Part shown: positions 37,650 through 48,573 of the stretch, in pieces
Layout: each line of letters starts with the position of its first letter
How positions within the stretch are numbered: the stretch's first letter is position 1
DNA from: Candidatus Phaeomarinobacter ectocarpi
Lineage (GTDB): Bacteria > Pseudomonadota > Alphaproteobacteria > CGMCC-115125
DNA: 64,000 nucleotides
Assembly (NCBI RefSeq): GCF_000689395.1
Contig: NZ_HG966617.1
Coordinates: 2,950,721-3,014,720, forward strand
Direction of reading: 5' to 3'
Program-made: the position numbers and the translations under genes
The notes under the pieces: model-generated
Databases searched by the model: none
Seen by the model: the letters and a program-made list of their open reading frames with translations, nothing else
Told to the model about the DNA's origin: nothing

Positions 37650-37777
37650 TTCGTTTGAGCCATCCTGCACCGCGTTAAGCGTGACTGGACGCAGGTCGCG
37701 CAAGCCCTTATGCCAGCACAGATAAACCGCTATCGTGAGCGCTCTTGAATTCATATCGGTGCACCCACCTGCCTGCC

Positions 37778-39025
37778 ATGACCGCCATCCCGACAGATAC
37801 AGACCCTCAGGACACGCCTGATACCGGCCCGACACGGATCAGCCCGCTGGCTATTGCCGTTTTCGCAGTCGCGTTGCTGATCGGTGGATTGCTCATCTGG
37901 CTGTCCTTTGCAGGCGATGATGGACGGCCCGCCGAGCACGTTTTGCAGCTCTCCACCGATGAAAACGCCGGCACAGAGACGCTGATCAGCGGCGAGACCG
38001 TTTCCATTCCCCCGCAGCCGCAGGTTCTGGATGGCGATGAAACGCCCGGCGCTGGAGACGAGACGGACACACCAACGCAGGACGAGAACGCACTGCCCGC
38101 CACGGACGGTAACCTTCAGCAGATCGGATCGCTGCCGCTGCTGGCCGCAGGCGCGTCCCTGGAAGGCGCCCCGATAGAAGGCCTGTATGAAGAAACCACG
38201 GCTGGGCTTCTTCCCATTGTGGCGGCCGATGGCCGCCGCCCTGTCGCCAGCTACGGCCGCCCCTTTGAGCCACCGCTTACAGGCGACGATGCGCGCCCGC
38301 GCGTGGCCATCATGATCATGGGCTTTGGTCTCAATCGCACATTTGCTGAACGCGCCCTGGAGCAATTGCCCGCTGACGTCTCTTTGGCATTCACACCCTA
38401 TTCCAGTGAACTGCAAAACCAGATCAATGCCGCACGAGCCGACGGCCATGAGGTCGCTCTTGAGCTTCCAATGGAGCCGTTTGACTATCCCGATAATGAT
38501 CCGGGTCCCTACACATTGCTGACCAACCTGCCCGCCGAAGCAAACCGCAAGCGCCTCGAATGGCTGCTGGCGCGAACAACGGGCTACTTCGCCACCGTCA
38601 ATCGACAGGGCGGACGGTTCCTGTCGGAATCTGAGTCACTTGCACCCATCATGACTGCTTTGATGGAACGCGGCGTAGGCTTCGTCGATACCGGCGATGG
38701 CGCACGCAACGCGACCGAAGATGCAGTGCCGGCAGGCTTCAACTGGGCCATCGGCAATCGGGTTGTGGATGCCGCCAAATCCCCACGCCAGATCGACAAG
38801 GCACTGGCTGACCTGGAGGACGTTGCCCGCCAGAACGGCATGGCCGTCGGCATTGGAACAGCCCTTCCCATTACCGTTGAACGCGTTGCTCAATGGGCTG
38901 AAAGCCTTGCGGACAAAGGCATTGATCTCGTTCCGGTTTCTGCGGCACTTGCCCATGGCATGTCCGGTCCGGCTGGCAGTGAGGCAACAAGCCAGGCAGA
39001 CGCTTCCGGCGATCTCAACGAATAG
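37778..39025 (+). CDS. Divergent polysaccharide deacetylase family protein (YibQ-like)
   Basis: A 415-residue protein with one N-terminal membrane segment (about residues 19-40), a low-complexity acidic linker (40-165) and a C-terminal divergent polysaccharide-deacetylase fold: VAIMIMGFGLN, LPADVSLAFTPYS, HEVALELPMEPFDYP, GVGFVDTGDG and IGIGTALP. The family is thought to act on envelope glycans, but the standard metal site is not conserved. ATG 37778 is preferred to the TTG at 37745. It is next to rppH, 18 bp downstream, an arrangement common in alphaproteobacteria. Confidence 0.85.
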   Translation: MTAIPTDTDPQDTPDTGPTRISPLAIAVFAVALLIGGLLIWLSFAGDDGRPAEHVLQLSTDENAGTETLISGETVSIPPQPQVLDGDETPGAGDETDTPTQDENALPATDGNLQQIGSLPLLAAGASLEGAPIEGLYEETTAGLLPIVAADGRRPVASYGRPFEPPLTGDDARPRVAIMIMGFGLNRTFAERALEQLPADVSLAFTPYSSELQNQINAARADGHEVALELPMEPFDYPDNDPGPYTLLTNLPAEANRKRLEWLLARTTGYFATVNRQGGRFLSESESLAPIMTALMERGVGFVDTGDGARNATEDAVPAGFNWAIGNRVVDAAKSPRQIDKALADLEDVARQNGMAVGIGTALPITVERVAQWAESLADKGIDLVPVSAALAHGMSGPAGSEATSQADASGDLNE

Positions 39026-39043
39026 AACCGGTATCTTTCTGCC

Positions 39044-39529
39044 ATGAGCAAACTTCCCTACCGCCCCTGCGTCGGCATCATGCTGCTCAACGCGTCCAAT
39101 AAGGTCTGGATTGGCCGACGGGCCATGAAGCGATCAGTGCAGCAGGATGAACCCGGCTCATGGCAAATGCCGCAAGGCGGCATCGACGAGGGTGAAGACC
39201 CATTGCCAGCAGCCCTGCGTGAGCTGGAAGAAGAAACCGGCATCAGCGATGTGGAAGTGATCGGGCAGACAGAGAACTGGCTGACCTATGATCTGCCAGA
39301 GCATCTCGTTGGCAAAGCCCTCAAGGGCAAGTATTGCGGCCAGAAGCAAAAATGGTTCGCCATGCGCTATCTGGGCAACGACAGCGCCATCGATCTGTCA
39401 AAGGCGGAAGACGATGAGTTCGATGACTGGCGCTGGGAAGATGCGGCACAGCTTCCAGGATTGATCGTGGAGTTCAAACGCCCGGTCTACGAACAGGTCG
39501 TGGAACACTTCGCGCATTTAACCGCTTAG
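39044..39529 (+). CDS. rppH: RNA pyrophosphohydrolase (Nudix)
   Basis: A 161-residue Nudix hydrolase that removes pyrophosphate from 5'-triphosphate mRNA and so starts decay. The Nudix box runs from GGIDEGEDPLPAALREL to EEETGIS (GX5EX7REUXEEXGU). Other conserved parts are RPCVGIMLLN, WQMPQGGIDEGE and QKWFAMRY. Length is typical. It lies close behind the deacetylase-family gene, probably in one transcript. Confidence 0.95.
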   Translation: MSKLPYRPCVGIMLLNASNKVWIGRRAMKRSVQQDEPGSWQMPQGGIDEGEDPLPAALRELEEETGISDVEVIGQTENWLTYDLPEHLVGKALKGKYCGQKQKWFAMRYLGNDSAIDLSKAEDDEFDDWRWEDAAQLPGLIVEFKRPVYEQVVEHFAHLTA

Positions 39530-39549
39530 TCGGACTTCAGGCAGAAACG

Positions 39550-40362
39550 TCAGGCGGCTTTGGCCAGACGCTTGGCATGGTTTGAGAAACCCCACCACAC
39601 AACAGACGTCAGCGGTTTTGCAACGCGGGCCCCGATCTTGATGCCGCACGCATTGGCAATCATCGCAACCAGCCGGTCTGTGTGACGGCGCTGATACAGC
39701 CCCAGGGCCCGCGCCTGATAGGCCTTTGCGCAGCCTTCGCGATCATAATCAGCGGCAGGCGTGTTTGCGCAGTAATATGCATAGGACAATTCGTCGTCAT
39801 CTGCTTCGTTGACACGTCCCAGCGCTATCTTCAGCCGGCGCATCTTTGACGGCACATCTTTTTCATACCTAAGGAAGTGATCGTAGAAGAGCTTGTAGTG
39901 GTTGAACTCATCGCGGGCGAGATTGGCGGCCACCTGCTTGAGGACGGGCTCTTCGCTGGCATCGCGGATGGCTGAATAGAAAGACGACGTCCCGGTTTCC
40001 ACAACGCAGCGCGCCAGCAGCTCCCCGCCACGGCTACCGCGCGTGGACTCATCAACGTCCATCGGGATGGAATACCCCTCCTGGAAGTCTTTCAGCGCTT
40101 TGTCGAAACTGAATGTGGGGTCGGCCAGTTCGGCCCAGCGGGCCAGAGCCGCGCCATGTTGCTCTTCTTCGACGCCCCAGCGCTCGATTTCAGCGAGCAG
40201 CTCAGGATCGTCAGAAAACACCTGGCTGAGATAGGTCACATAGTCAGGCGCATTGGCTTCCACCAAGGATGCAGCTTTGACCGTGCGCAGGAGATCTGCA
40301 TCCACCTTTGACGCGTCAAAAGCGGCCCAGTCGATGTCATCTAGGGTCCAGTGCTGAGTCAT
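39550..40362 (-). CDS. Ferritin-like di-iron domain protein
   Basis: A 270-residue soluble protein with two E-x-x-H iron motifs in a helical bundle: VEEEQHG (about residues 65-71) and ARDEFNHYKLF (about 149-159), each preceded by a helix carrying a lone glutamate (SLVEANAPDY, CVVETGTSSF). This is the layout of ferritin-like and acyl-ACP-desaturase-like proteins. It may be a di-iron oxidase or oxygenase. No partner reductase gene is nearby and the substrate is unknown. It is convergent with rppH (20 bp apart). Confidence 0.78.
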   Translation of the reverse strand: MTQHWTLDDIDWAAFDASKVDADLLRTVKAASLVEANAPDYVTYLSQVFSDDPELLAEIERWGVEEEQHGAALARWAELADPTFSFDKALKDFQEGYSIPMDVDESTRGSRGGELLARCVVETGTSSFYSAIRDASEEPVLKQVAANLARDEFNHYKLFYDHFLRYEKDVPSKMRRLKIALGRVNEADDDELSYAYYCANTPAADYDREGCAKAYQARALGLYQRRHTDRLVAMIANACGIKIGARVAKPLTSVVWWGFSNHAKRLAKAA

Positions 40363-40425
40363 CTATGGGTAATCCCCACCTTATTACGCCGGTTGAAGCC
40401 CCCTCACCGGCAATATGCCCATACA

Positions 40426-40465
40426 ATAAACCCGCCCGGACATCATTTTGTCCAGCCGGGTTTAT
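40426..40465 (-). terminator. Hairpin terminator candidate after atpC
   Basis: A bipartite stem, ATAAACCCG / CGGGTTTAT (9 bp) and inner GGACA / TGTCC (5 bp), lies 47 bp beyond the atpC stop in the direction of transcription. The flanking sequence is only moderately U-rich on the reverse strand. Confidence 0.6.
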
Positions 40466-40512
40466 CGACAATCTTTTTGTGGGTTCGGCGCGTTTGCGCC
40501 CAAACCACTGTT

Positions 40513-40908
40513 CTAAAGCGCGTCGCGAAGCTGCTTGAGATGGTTGAGCTTTACCTCAGCCCGTGATCTCGCGGCGTCTGAGGCAGCATCGTCCACATCT
40601 TCCTGCGCGTTCTGGATTTCCTGATCCAAAGCAGCGCTGTCCAGCTCATCAAGCGGAACAGAGTGCTCGGCCAGAAGCGTCAGGCCCTCTGCATTGACTT
40701 CCGCAAAGCCACCACGCACGAACAGACGGGTTTCTTCCCGACCGTCCTGAACGTCTACAACACCGGGGCGCAATGTGGTCATGAAGGGCGCGTGTCCCGC
40801 CATCACACCAAAGTCGCCTTCAGCGCCGGGCACAGTCACCATGTCCGCATCCGCAGACATGAGAAGCCGTTCCGGGCTTACGAGTTCAAAATGCAGCTTG
40901 TCAGCCAT
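40513..40908 (-). CDS. atpC: F1 ATP synthase epsilon subunit
   Basis: A 131-residue epsilon subunit of the F1 rotor. The N-terminal beta sandwich (HFELVSPERLLMSADADMV, VPGAEGDFGVMAGHAP) is followed by a C-terminal helical hairpin ending LNHLKQLRDAL. It is the last gene of atpHAGDC, 23 bp after atpD, with a hairpin beyond it. Confidence 0.96.
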   Translation of the reverse strand: MADKLHFELVSPERLLMSADADMVTVPGAEGDFGVMAGHAPFMTTLRPGVVDVQDGREETRLFVRGGFAEVNAEGLTLLAEHSVPLDELDSAALDQEIQNAQEDVDDAASDAARSRAEVKLNHLKQLRDAL

Positions 40909-40931
40909 GTGCTTTTACCAATCCAGACCGC

Positions 40932-42608
<1,677 letters not shown>

Positions 42609-42716
42609 TTACAGCGCCCCCCGGCTTGCTGTGTGCCCAGCCGCTGATTCCCTGTTCAGCGTGGGCATTGTTGTGTGGTCGAAGGGGCTTAGCGCCGCTC
42701 TTATGTCGTCTTGTAT

Positions 42717-43595
42717 CTAGACCGCTTCCGCGCCCGAGATAATTTCAATCAGTTCCTTGGTGATCTGTGCCTGACGTGACCGGTTATAGGTCAATGTCAG
42801 CTTGTCGATCATGTCACCAGCGTTGCGCGTTGCGTTGTCCATGGCGCTCATGCGGGCCCCTTGTTCAGACGCTGCGTTTTCCAGAAGTGCGCGGAACACC
42901 TGTGTCGTCAGGCTACGCGGCAGAAGATCATTCATGATCTCTGTTTCTTCCGGCTCATATTCGTATGGCACCGGCTCACCGGCATCCGCAGGACGCTCAG
43001 GAATAGAGGCCGGAATAATCTGCTGTTCTGTAGGAATCTGCGTCACAACATTCTGGAAGGCAGAATAGAAAATGGTTGCGACGTCAAACTCGCCAGCTTC
43101 AAACATGTCGAGGACACGCTTGGTCACAGTCTCCGCCTGCGCATAGCCGATGCGGCGCACATCAGTGAACTCAAACGTATCAACAATCAGATCAGCAAAC
43201 TGACGCTTGAGAATGTCGCGGCCCTTGCGGCCAACGCACAGGATCTTCACTGTCTTGCCATCAGCCAGAAGGTCCTGAACCTTCAACCGGGCAATACGTG
43301 CGATGGATGAGTTAAAGCCACCGCACAGACCACGATCTGCTGTTGCAACCACCAGCAGGTGAACCTGCTCGCTGCCCGTGCCGATCAGCAGCGGTGATGC
43401 ACCAGCTGACGTCAGCATGGATCCACCGAGGTTTGCCATCACGCTGTCCATACGCTCAGCATACGGACGAGCAGCTTCAGCAGCTTCCTGCGCCCGGCGC
43501 AGCTTTGACGCTGCCACCATCTGCATGGCCTTGGTGATCTTCTGCGTCGCCTTGACGCTTGCGATCCGGTTACGGAGTTCCTTGAGGCTCGCCAT
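42717..43595 (-). CDS. atpG: F1 ATP synthase gamma subunit
   Basis: A 292-residue rotor shaft subunit. The N-terminal helix [20 protein letters not shown] and the C-terminal helix [19 protein letters not shown] form the coiled coil that turns inside the alpha3-beta3 ring. An internal segment ([12 protein letters not shown]) is the conserved nucleotide-free domain loop. It lies between atpA and atpD. Confidence 0.97.
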   Translation of the reverse strand: MASLKELRNRIASVKATQKITKAMQMVAASKLRRAQEAAEAARPYAERMDSVMANLGGSMLTSAGASPLLIGTGSEQVHLLVVATADRGLCGGFNSSIARIARLKVQDLLADGKTVKILCVGRKGRDILKRQFADLIVDTFEFTDVRRIGYAQAETVTKRVLDMFEAGEFDVATIFYSAFQNVVTQIPTEQQIIPASIPERPADAGEPVPYEYEPEETEIMNDLLPRSLTTQVFRALLENAASEQGARMSAMDNATRNAGDMIDKLTLTYNRSRQAQITKELIEIISGAEAV

Positions 43596-43630
43596 TGCTT
43601 GCTCTCGTATCCTTCTAGCGGCTCAGGCCG

Positions 43631-45160
43631 TTATGCGAACGACTTTGCGAAAGCTTCAACGCCTTCACGAAGCTTGGCATTGGTGTCGTCAGACAGGGCG
43701 CCAGTATCACGGATGCTCGTCATTACGTCAGCATGCTTTTCATGGAATGTGCGCAGCAGCTCTTCTTCAAAGCGCGCGATGTCATCAACCGGCAGATTGT
43801 CCAGGAAGCCCTGAGTACCCGCGAAGATCACAACAACCTGCTCTTCCATGGACAAGGGCGAGAACTGCGGCTGCTTGAGCAGCTCAGTCAGGCGCTCACC
43901 ACGGTTGAGAAGACGCTGGGTCGTCGCATCAAGGTCAGAACCGAACTGCGCAAACGCCGCCATTTCACGGTACTGCGCCAGCTCACCCTTAATGGCACCA
44001 GCCACTTTCTTCATGGCCTTCGTCTGGGCAGAACCACCCACACGCGACACCGACAGACCTACATTCACAGCAGGACGGATGCCCTGGAAGAACAGATCTG
44101 TTTCAAGGAAGATCTGTCCGTCGGTGATCGAGATCACATTTGTCGGGATGTAGGCCGACACGTCGTTGGCCTGCGTTTCAATGATTGGCAGCGCCGTCAT
44201 GGAACCAAGACCATTGTCTTCGTTCAGCTTGGCAGAACGCTCAAGCAGACGGGAGTGAAGGTAGAACACGTCACCCGGATACGCTTCACGTCCTGGAGGA
44301 CGACGAAGCAGCAGGGACATCTGGCGATACGCCACAGCCTGCTTGGAAAGATCATCATACACGATCAGCGAGTGCATGCCGTTATCGCGGAAGTATTCCG
44401 CAATGGCGCAACCACCGAATGGTGCAAGGAACTGAAGCGGTGCAGGCTCGGACGCTGTCGCGGCCACAACCACGGAATATTCCATGGCGCCGTTTTCTTC
44501 GAGCGTCTTCACGATCTGAGCAACCGTTGAACGCTTCTGGCCGATGGCGACATAGACGCAGTAGAGCTTCTTGCTCTCGTCGTCGCCCTGGTTGACCTGC
44601 TTCTGGTTGAGGATGGCGTCAATCGCAACAGCCGTCTTGCCGGTCTGGCGGTCACCGATCACAAGCTCACGCTGGCCACGGCCAACGGGGATAAGAGCGT
44701 CAATCGCCTTGATGCCTGTCTGCATTGGCTCATGCACGGACTTACGTGGAATGATGCCAGGCGCTTTCACGTCAACGACGCGGCGCTCAGTGGCCTCAAT
44801 CGGGCCCTTGCCGTCGATCGGGTTACCAAGCGGGTCAACCACGCGACCAAGCAGACCCTTGCCCACGGGCACATCCACAATGGCGCCGGTGCGCTTGACG
44901 GTGTCGCCTTCCTTGATCTGCTGGTCAGACCCAAAGATCACGATACCAACATTGTCGTCTTCCAGGTTGAGCGCCATGCCGCGCACACCATTGGGGAATT
45001 CGACCATTTCACCAGCCTGAACCTGGTCAAGACCGTAGACGCGGGCAATGCCGTCACCAACGGAAAGAACCTGGCCGATCTCGGTGACTTCAGCATCGGA
45101 GCCAAAGTTCTGGATCTGCGTTTTCAGGATCGAGGAAATCTCGGCGGCTTGAATGTCCAT
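43631..45160 (-). CDS. atpA: F1 ATP synthase alpha subunit
   Basis: A 509-residue non-catalytic nucleotide-binding subunit. Walker A is GDRQTGKTA, and the alpha-specific segments [20 protein letters not shown] and [15 protein letters not shown] are present. Start ATG 45160 overlaps the atpH stop codon and has GAGG seven bases upstream; a TTG one codon earlier is unlikely. Confidence 0.97.
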   Translation of the reverse strand: MDIQAAEISSILKTQIQNFGSDAEVTEIGQVLSVGDGIARVYGLDQVQAGEMVEFPNGVRGMALNLEDDNVGIVIFGSDQQIKEGDTVKRTGAIVDVPVGKGLLGRVVDPLGNPIDGKGPIEATERRVVDVKAPGIIPRKSVHEPMQTGIKAIDALIPVGRGQRELVIGDRQTGKTAVAIDAILNQKQVNQGDDESKKLYCVYVAIGQKRSTVAQIVKTLEENGAMEYSVVVAATASEPAPLQFLAPFGGCAIAEYFRDNGMHSLIVYDDLSKQAVAYRQMSLLLRRPPGREAYPGDVFYLHSRLLERSAKLNEDNGLGSMTALPIIETQANDVSAYIPTNVISITDGQIFLETDLFFQGIRPAVNVGLSVSRVGGSAQTKAMKKVAGAIKGELAQYREMAAFAQFGSDLDATTQRLLNRGERLTELLKQPQFSPLSMEEQVVVIFAGTQGFLDNLPVDDIARFEEELLRTFHEKHADVMTSIRDTGALSDDTNAKLREGVEAFAKSFA

Positions 45161-45720
45161 CAACCGGCCTCTTTCATAGCAAGCTTCATGCGATTGAGTT
45201 TTGTGCGCAGGGACGTGTCGACCATCCGGCTGCCAAGCTTGACCACGAGGCCGCCCAGAAGTCCGTTATCAACCTTGGTGCTGAGCGTTACGTCGCTGCC
45301 GGTAGCGGCTTTGAGCGTTTCAGTCAGTTTTTGCACCTGCACATCGGTGAGGGGGTGGGCAGAAGTCACTTCTGCCGAAACTTCGCCGCGATACTGCGCG
45401 ACGAGAGCTTGGTAGGTCTTGATCATGCCATCCAGCGCAAACAGGCGCCGGTTGGTAGCCACAAGGCCGATAAATTTCTTTGTAAGGTCAGAAGCCCCGG
45501 CGCGCTCAAGGATCGCGCCCATGGCCTTCGTCTGGTCATCACGGCCAAAAAGCGGGCTTTTGACGAGATCGCGAAGGTCCGCGCTCTCACTCATCATCTG
45601 CTCAAGGCCCGCAAGATCACTGGCAACCGCATCAATGGCGCCAGCTTCCTTTGCGAGGTCAAACAGAGCACTCGCATATCGTCCGGCGACACCGGTAAAA
45701 TTCGCGTCTTCGCCTGCCAC
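45160..45720 (-). CDS. atpH: F1 ATP synthase delta subunit
   Basis: A 186-residue peripheral-stalk subunit (OSCP homologue): an N-terminal helical domain ([16 protein letters not shown]) and a C-terminal part ending [21 protein letters not shown]. The start is GTG at 45720. It is the first gene of the F1-only operon atpHAGDC; the F0 genes are elsewhere, as usual in alphaproteobacteria. Its stop overlaps the atpA start. Confidence 0.95.
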   Translation of the reverse strand: MAGEDANFTGVAGRYASALFDLAKEAGAIDAVASDLAGLEQMMSESADLRDLVKSPLFGRDDQTKAMGAILERAGASDLTKKFIGLVATNRRLFALDGMIKTYQALVAQYRGEVSAEVTSAHPLTDVQVQKLTETLKAATGSDVTLSTKVDNGLLGGLVVKLGSRMVDTSLRTKLNRMKLAMKEAG

Positions 45721-46082
45721 GTAACCGCCCGCTAGAAATTACTGGTTGGATATTTCTCAACCCCGGGGCCGGACGATTGCCACAACCTGCCAAGGCGTTG
45801 AAATACTTAAGAAAATCGGGTGCAACCCAAGCGTTAAGAAATACCGCTTTCGGCCAAACCGCGCGTTAGGTAACACACCGTTTTCCGCTGTGCAACATAA
45901 GCTGCGCGGCGTGCTGACGCACTTGCCTCACAGGTAAGCGGATTCGGTCAGCGAGTGACCGTTTCAGCTACGTTCCCGCCAAAGTTGCACTTATTTAAGA
46001 ACTTTTCGGCACTCTGACATACGCGGACAGAATGAGCCGCAGGGCGAGCCTGCTGTGTATGCAGGCTGGAGGGCGGCAGGGC
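45721..46082. other. Divergent intergenic region atpH / CHASE-GGDEF-EAL gene
   Basis: About 360 bp with no gene. It must carry the promoters of the atp operon (reverse strand) and of the signalling gene (forward strand). On the reverse strand TTGCAC with a 17-bp spacer to TACCTA is a weak promoter candidate. I see no strong repeat or RNA structure. Confidence 0.5.
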
Positions 46083-48551
46083 ATGCAGATACAGAATCTC
46101 TGGTCTATGAAGAGTGCCGCATTGGTGGTTCTCGCCACAGCACTTGGCGGCGCCCTGGCCACATACGCCGCCTATGAATTTGCCGTCAAAGCCGAACGCA
46201 TGGCTGCCGAGCAGCGCTTCAAATTTGCCCGCGCCGAAACAGTGACTGCCATTGAAGCCCGCATGCGCAACTATGAATCGGTATTGCGCAGCTCGAATTC
46301 AGTCTTCGAGATCAATGAGGACCTGACCCGTCAGCAGTGGCAGGACTTCACACAGGGCCTTCAGCTCCACCGGAACTTCCCGGGCACCCAGGCGCTGGGA
46401 TACTCCATCTGGGTGTCGCCCGAAAACAAGGCCGCCTATGAGGCATCGGTTCGGGCGGATGGCTTTCCGGACTTCAAGATCAAGCCGGATGGCCCACGTG
46501 AGGCCTACACGTCGATCACCTTCATCGAGCCGATGGATGTCCGCAACAGGCAGGCATTTGGTTACGACATGTGGTCTCAAGAGACCCGCCGCACTGCGAT
46601 GTCCCGCGCGCGAGACACCGGCGAGATCACGATTTCAGGTCCGGTCAAGCTGGTCCAGGAAATCGATTCTGAAGTGCAGGCCGGCATTTTGATGTATCTG
46701 CCGCACTACACTACCAGCACTCTCGATGACGTCGTGGATCGCAGGGCCGCCAATACCGGATTTGTGTATGGCGCATTCCGCATGGGCGACCTGATGGCAG
46801 GCATCATCGGATCAGACCTCCGCGACATCGAAATTGAGATCTTCGATACCGATGGCAGTGACACTGCCAACTCGCTCTATTCCAGCATCGAGTCAGAAGA
46901 CACCGCACAGCAAAACCCGCAGCTGACCGCGACCGATGCCATCACCATGTACGGGCGTACATGGCAGATGGCCTCACACAGCAAACCATCTCTCTTCGCC
47001 CGCGCGGGCGATGTCGGGCTTGGTCAGGCAGTGGTGATGGCGAGCGCGGGTGCAAGCCTCTTTGTCCTGATCCTTGTGCTGCTTGCCCTCAACACCCGCA
47101 GGCGCGCAGCGGAGATTGCAAGGCGCATGACCCGCGATCTCGACCAACGAACAGAAGAACTGTCTGCGTCCCTGCGCCGCCAGGTCCGCATTGAAGATGA
47201 GCTGCGTAGTCTGGTCACAACAGACACTCTTACAGGACTGGCCAACCGGAGCGCCTTCAATGTCTGGCTGAAAGAAGTAGGTAAGCAAAATCATCAGTCC
47301 GGCGTATTCCCCACCAAAGGCACAAATGGTGGTTACGGCATCATGATGATGGATCTGGACCGGTTCAAAACCATCAACGACACCCTGGGTCACATGAAGG
47401 GTGATGAACTTCTGACGGCCGTTGGCACCAAGCTCAAGAACGAACTGCCGGACACCTGCAAGCTGGCCAGGCTTGGCGGAGATGAGTTCGCCGTCATCGT
47501 TGCGGACGACGAGGATCAGACCCAGTCTCTCGAACTGGCCAATAGGATCCGCAATCTGTTTTCCGACCCCTTCGATTGCGATGGTCGCTACATCAAGACC
47601 ACCTGCAGTATTGGTGTGGCCTATATCAGCGCGGACATGCCAAACCCGGAACGGGCCATGTCACAGGCCGACATTGCGCTCTACCGCGCCAAGGACAGCG
47701 GTCGCGGCGTCATCAAGGTGTTTGATGAAACGCTCGAGGCCGAATCCATTCGCCGCGCGACCATCGAAGACGCCTTGGACGGCGCCCTCGCCCGCCGGGA
47801 ATTCCATCTGGAGTTCCAACCCAAAATCGGTAGCAACGGCGGCAGCGTTGTTGGAGCTGAGGTTCTTCTGCGGTGGATACATCCTGACATGGGGTTTATC
47901 CCGCCCGACATGTTCATCCAGACCGCGGAAGAAACAGGCTACATCGAATCCATCTCGGCATGGATCCTTGATGCGACCTGTAAACAGATCCGCACATGGA
48001 TGGACAACGGCGTGACGGATATTCCGCTGGCCATCAACCTGTCGTCCCAACAGCTCCAGTCGCCTGAGCTGATTGCAACGATCACCAACACCCTGCGCCG
48101 ACACAACATTCCGCCAGAAAAACTCGAAATCGAAATCACTGAAAGCATGCTCATCGACGACTTTGAGCAGGCCTGTCGGCGGCTCAAGCAGCTACGCGAG
48201 ATCGGCATCAAGATTGCTCTTGATGATTTCGGAACCGGCTATTCGTCCCTGTCCTATCTCCACAAGCTGCAAGTGGACGTTCTGAAAATTGACCGGTCCT
48301 TTGTCGGCAGCCTCGACACGCCGCAATCCAAGACCATCGTTCAATCCATCATGACGCTTGCCAAGACGCTGGACTTGAGCACGGTTGGCGAAGGCGTTGA
48401 AACAGTCGAGCAGGCCCAATTCCTGAGGGCAAATGGCTGCGATGAAATGCAGGGCTGGCTGTTCGCCAAATCCCTGCGGGCAGAGGACTTCGAGCAGTGG
48501 ATTGCCGATAGCGAAGCCATGTCCACCGCCGCAAAACTTGCCGTCGTCTGA
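46083..48551 (+). CDS. CHASE-GGDEF-EAL membrane c-di-GMP signalling protein
   Basis: An 822-residue dual protein. Two membrane segments (about residues 10-33 and 316-338) flank a periplasmic CHASE-type sensor. A GGDEF domain follows with intact LARLGGDEFAVI (465-469) and no RxxD inhibitory site just before it. The EAL domain (about 560-800) has AEVLLRW, NLSSQQL, EITESMLI, DDFGTGYSSL, DVLKIDRSFV and EGVET, all consistent with activity. It could both make and break cyclic di-GMP in response to an external ligand. ATG 46083 is favoured; ATG 46032 is an alternative. Confidence 0.9.
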   Translation: MQIQNLWSMKSAALVVLATALGGALATYAAYEFAVKAERMAAEQRFKFARAETVTAIEARMRNYESVLRSSNSVFEINEDLTRQQWQDFTQGLQLHRNFPGTQALGYSIWVSPENKAAYEASVRADGFPDFKIKPDGPREAYTSITFIEPMDVRNRQAFGYDMWSQETRRTAMSRARDTGEITISGPVKLVQEIDSEVQAGILMYLPHYTTSTLDDVVDRRAANTGFVYGAFRMGDLMAGIIGSDLRDIEIEIFDTDGSDTANSLYSSIESEDTAQQNPQLTATDAITMYGRTWQMASHSKPSLFARAGDVGLGQAVVMASAGASLFVLILVLLALNTRRRAAEIARRMTRDLDQRTEELSASLRRQVRIEDELRSLVTTDTLTGLANRSAFNVWLKEVGKQNHQSGVFPTKGTNGGYGIMMMDLDRFKTINDTLGHMKGDELLTAVGTKLKNELPDTCKLARLGGDEFAVIVADDEDQTQSLELANRIRNLFSDPFDCDGRYIKTTCSIGVAYISADMPNPERAMSQADIALYRAKDSGRGVIKVFDETLEAESIRRATIEDALDGALARREFHLEFQPKIGSNGGSVVGAEVLLRWIHPDMGFIPPDMFIQTAEETGYIESISAWILDATCKQIRTWMDNGVTDIPLAINLSSQQLQSPELIATITNTLRRHNIPPEKLEIEITESMLIDDFEQACRRLKQLREIGIKIALDDFGTGYSSLSYLHKLQVDVLKIDRSFVGSLDTPQSKTIVQSIMTLAKTLDLSTVGEGVETVEQAQFLRANGCDEMQGWLFAKSLRAEDFEQWIADSEAMSTAAKLAVV

Positions 48552-48573
48552 CATTCAAAGCGACGGCACCTGC

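Noticed and set aside
43733-44530. Long forward open frame of 265 codons inside atpA
   Set aside because: It is antisense to the well-conserved atpA and has no family motif; a by-product of GC-rich codon use.
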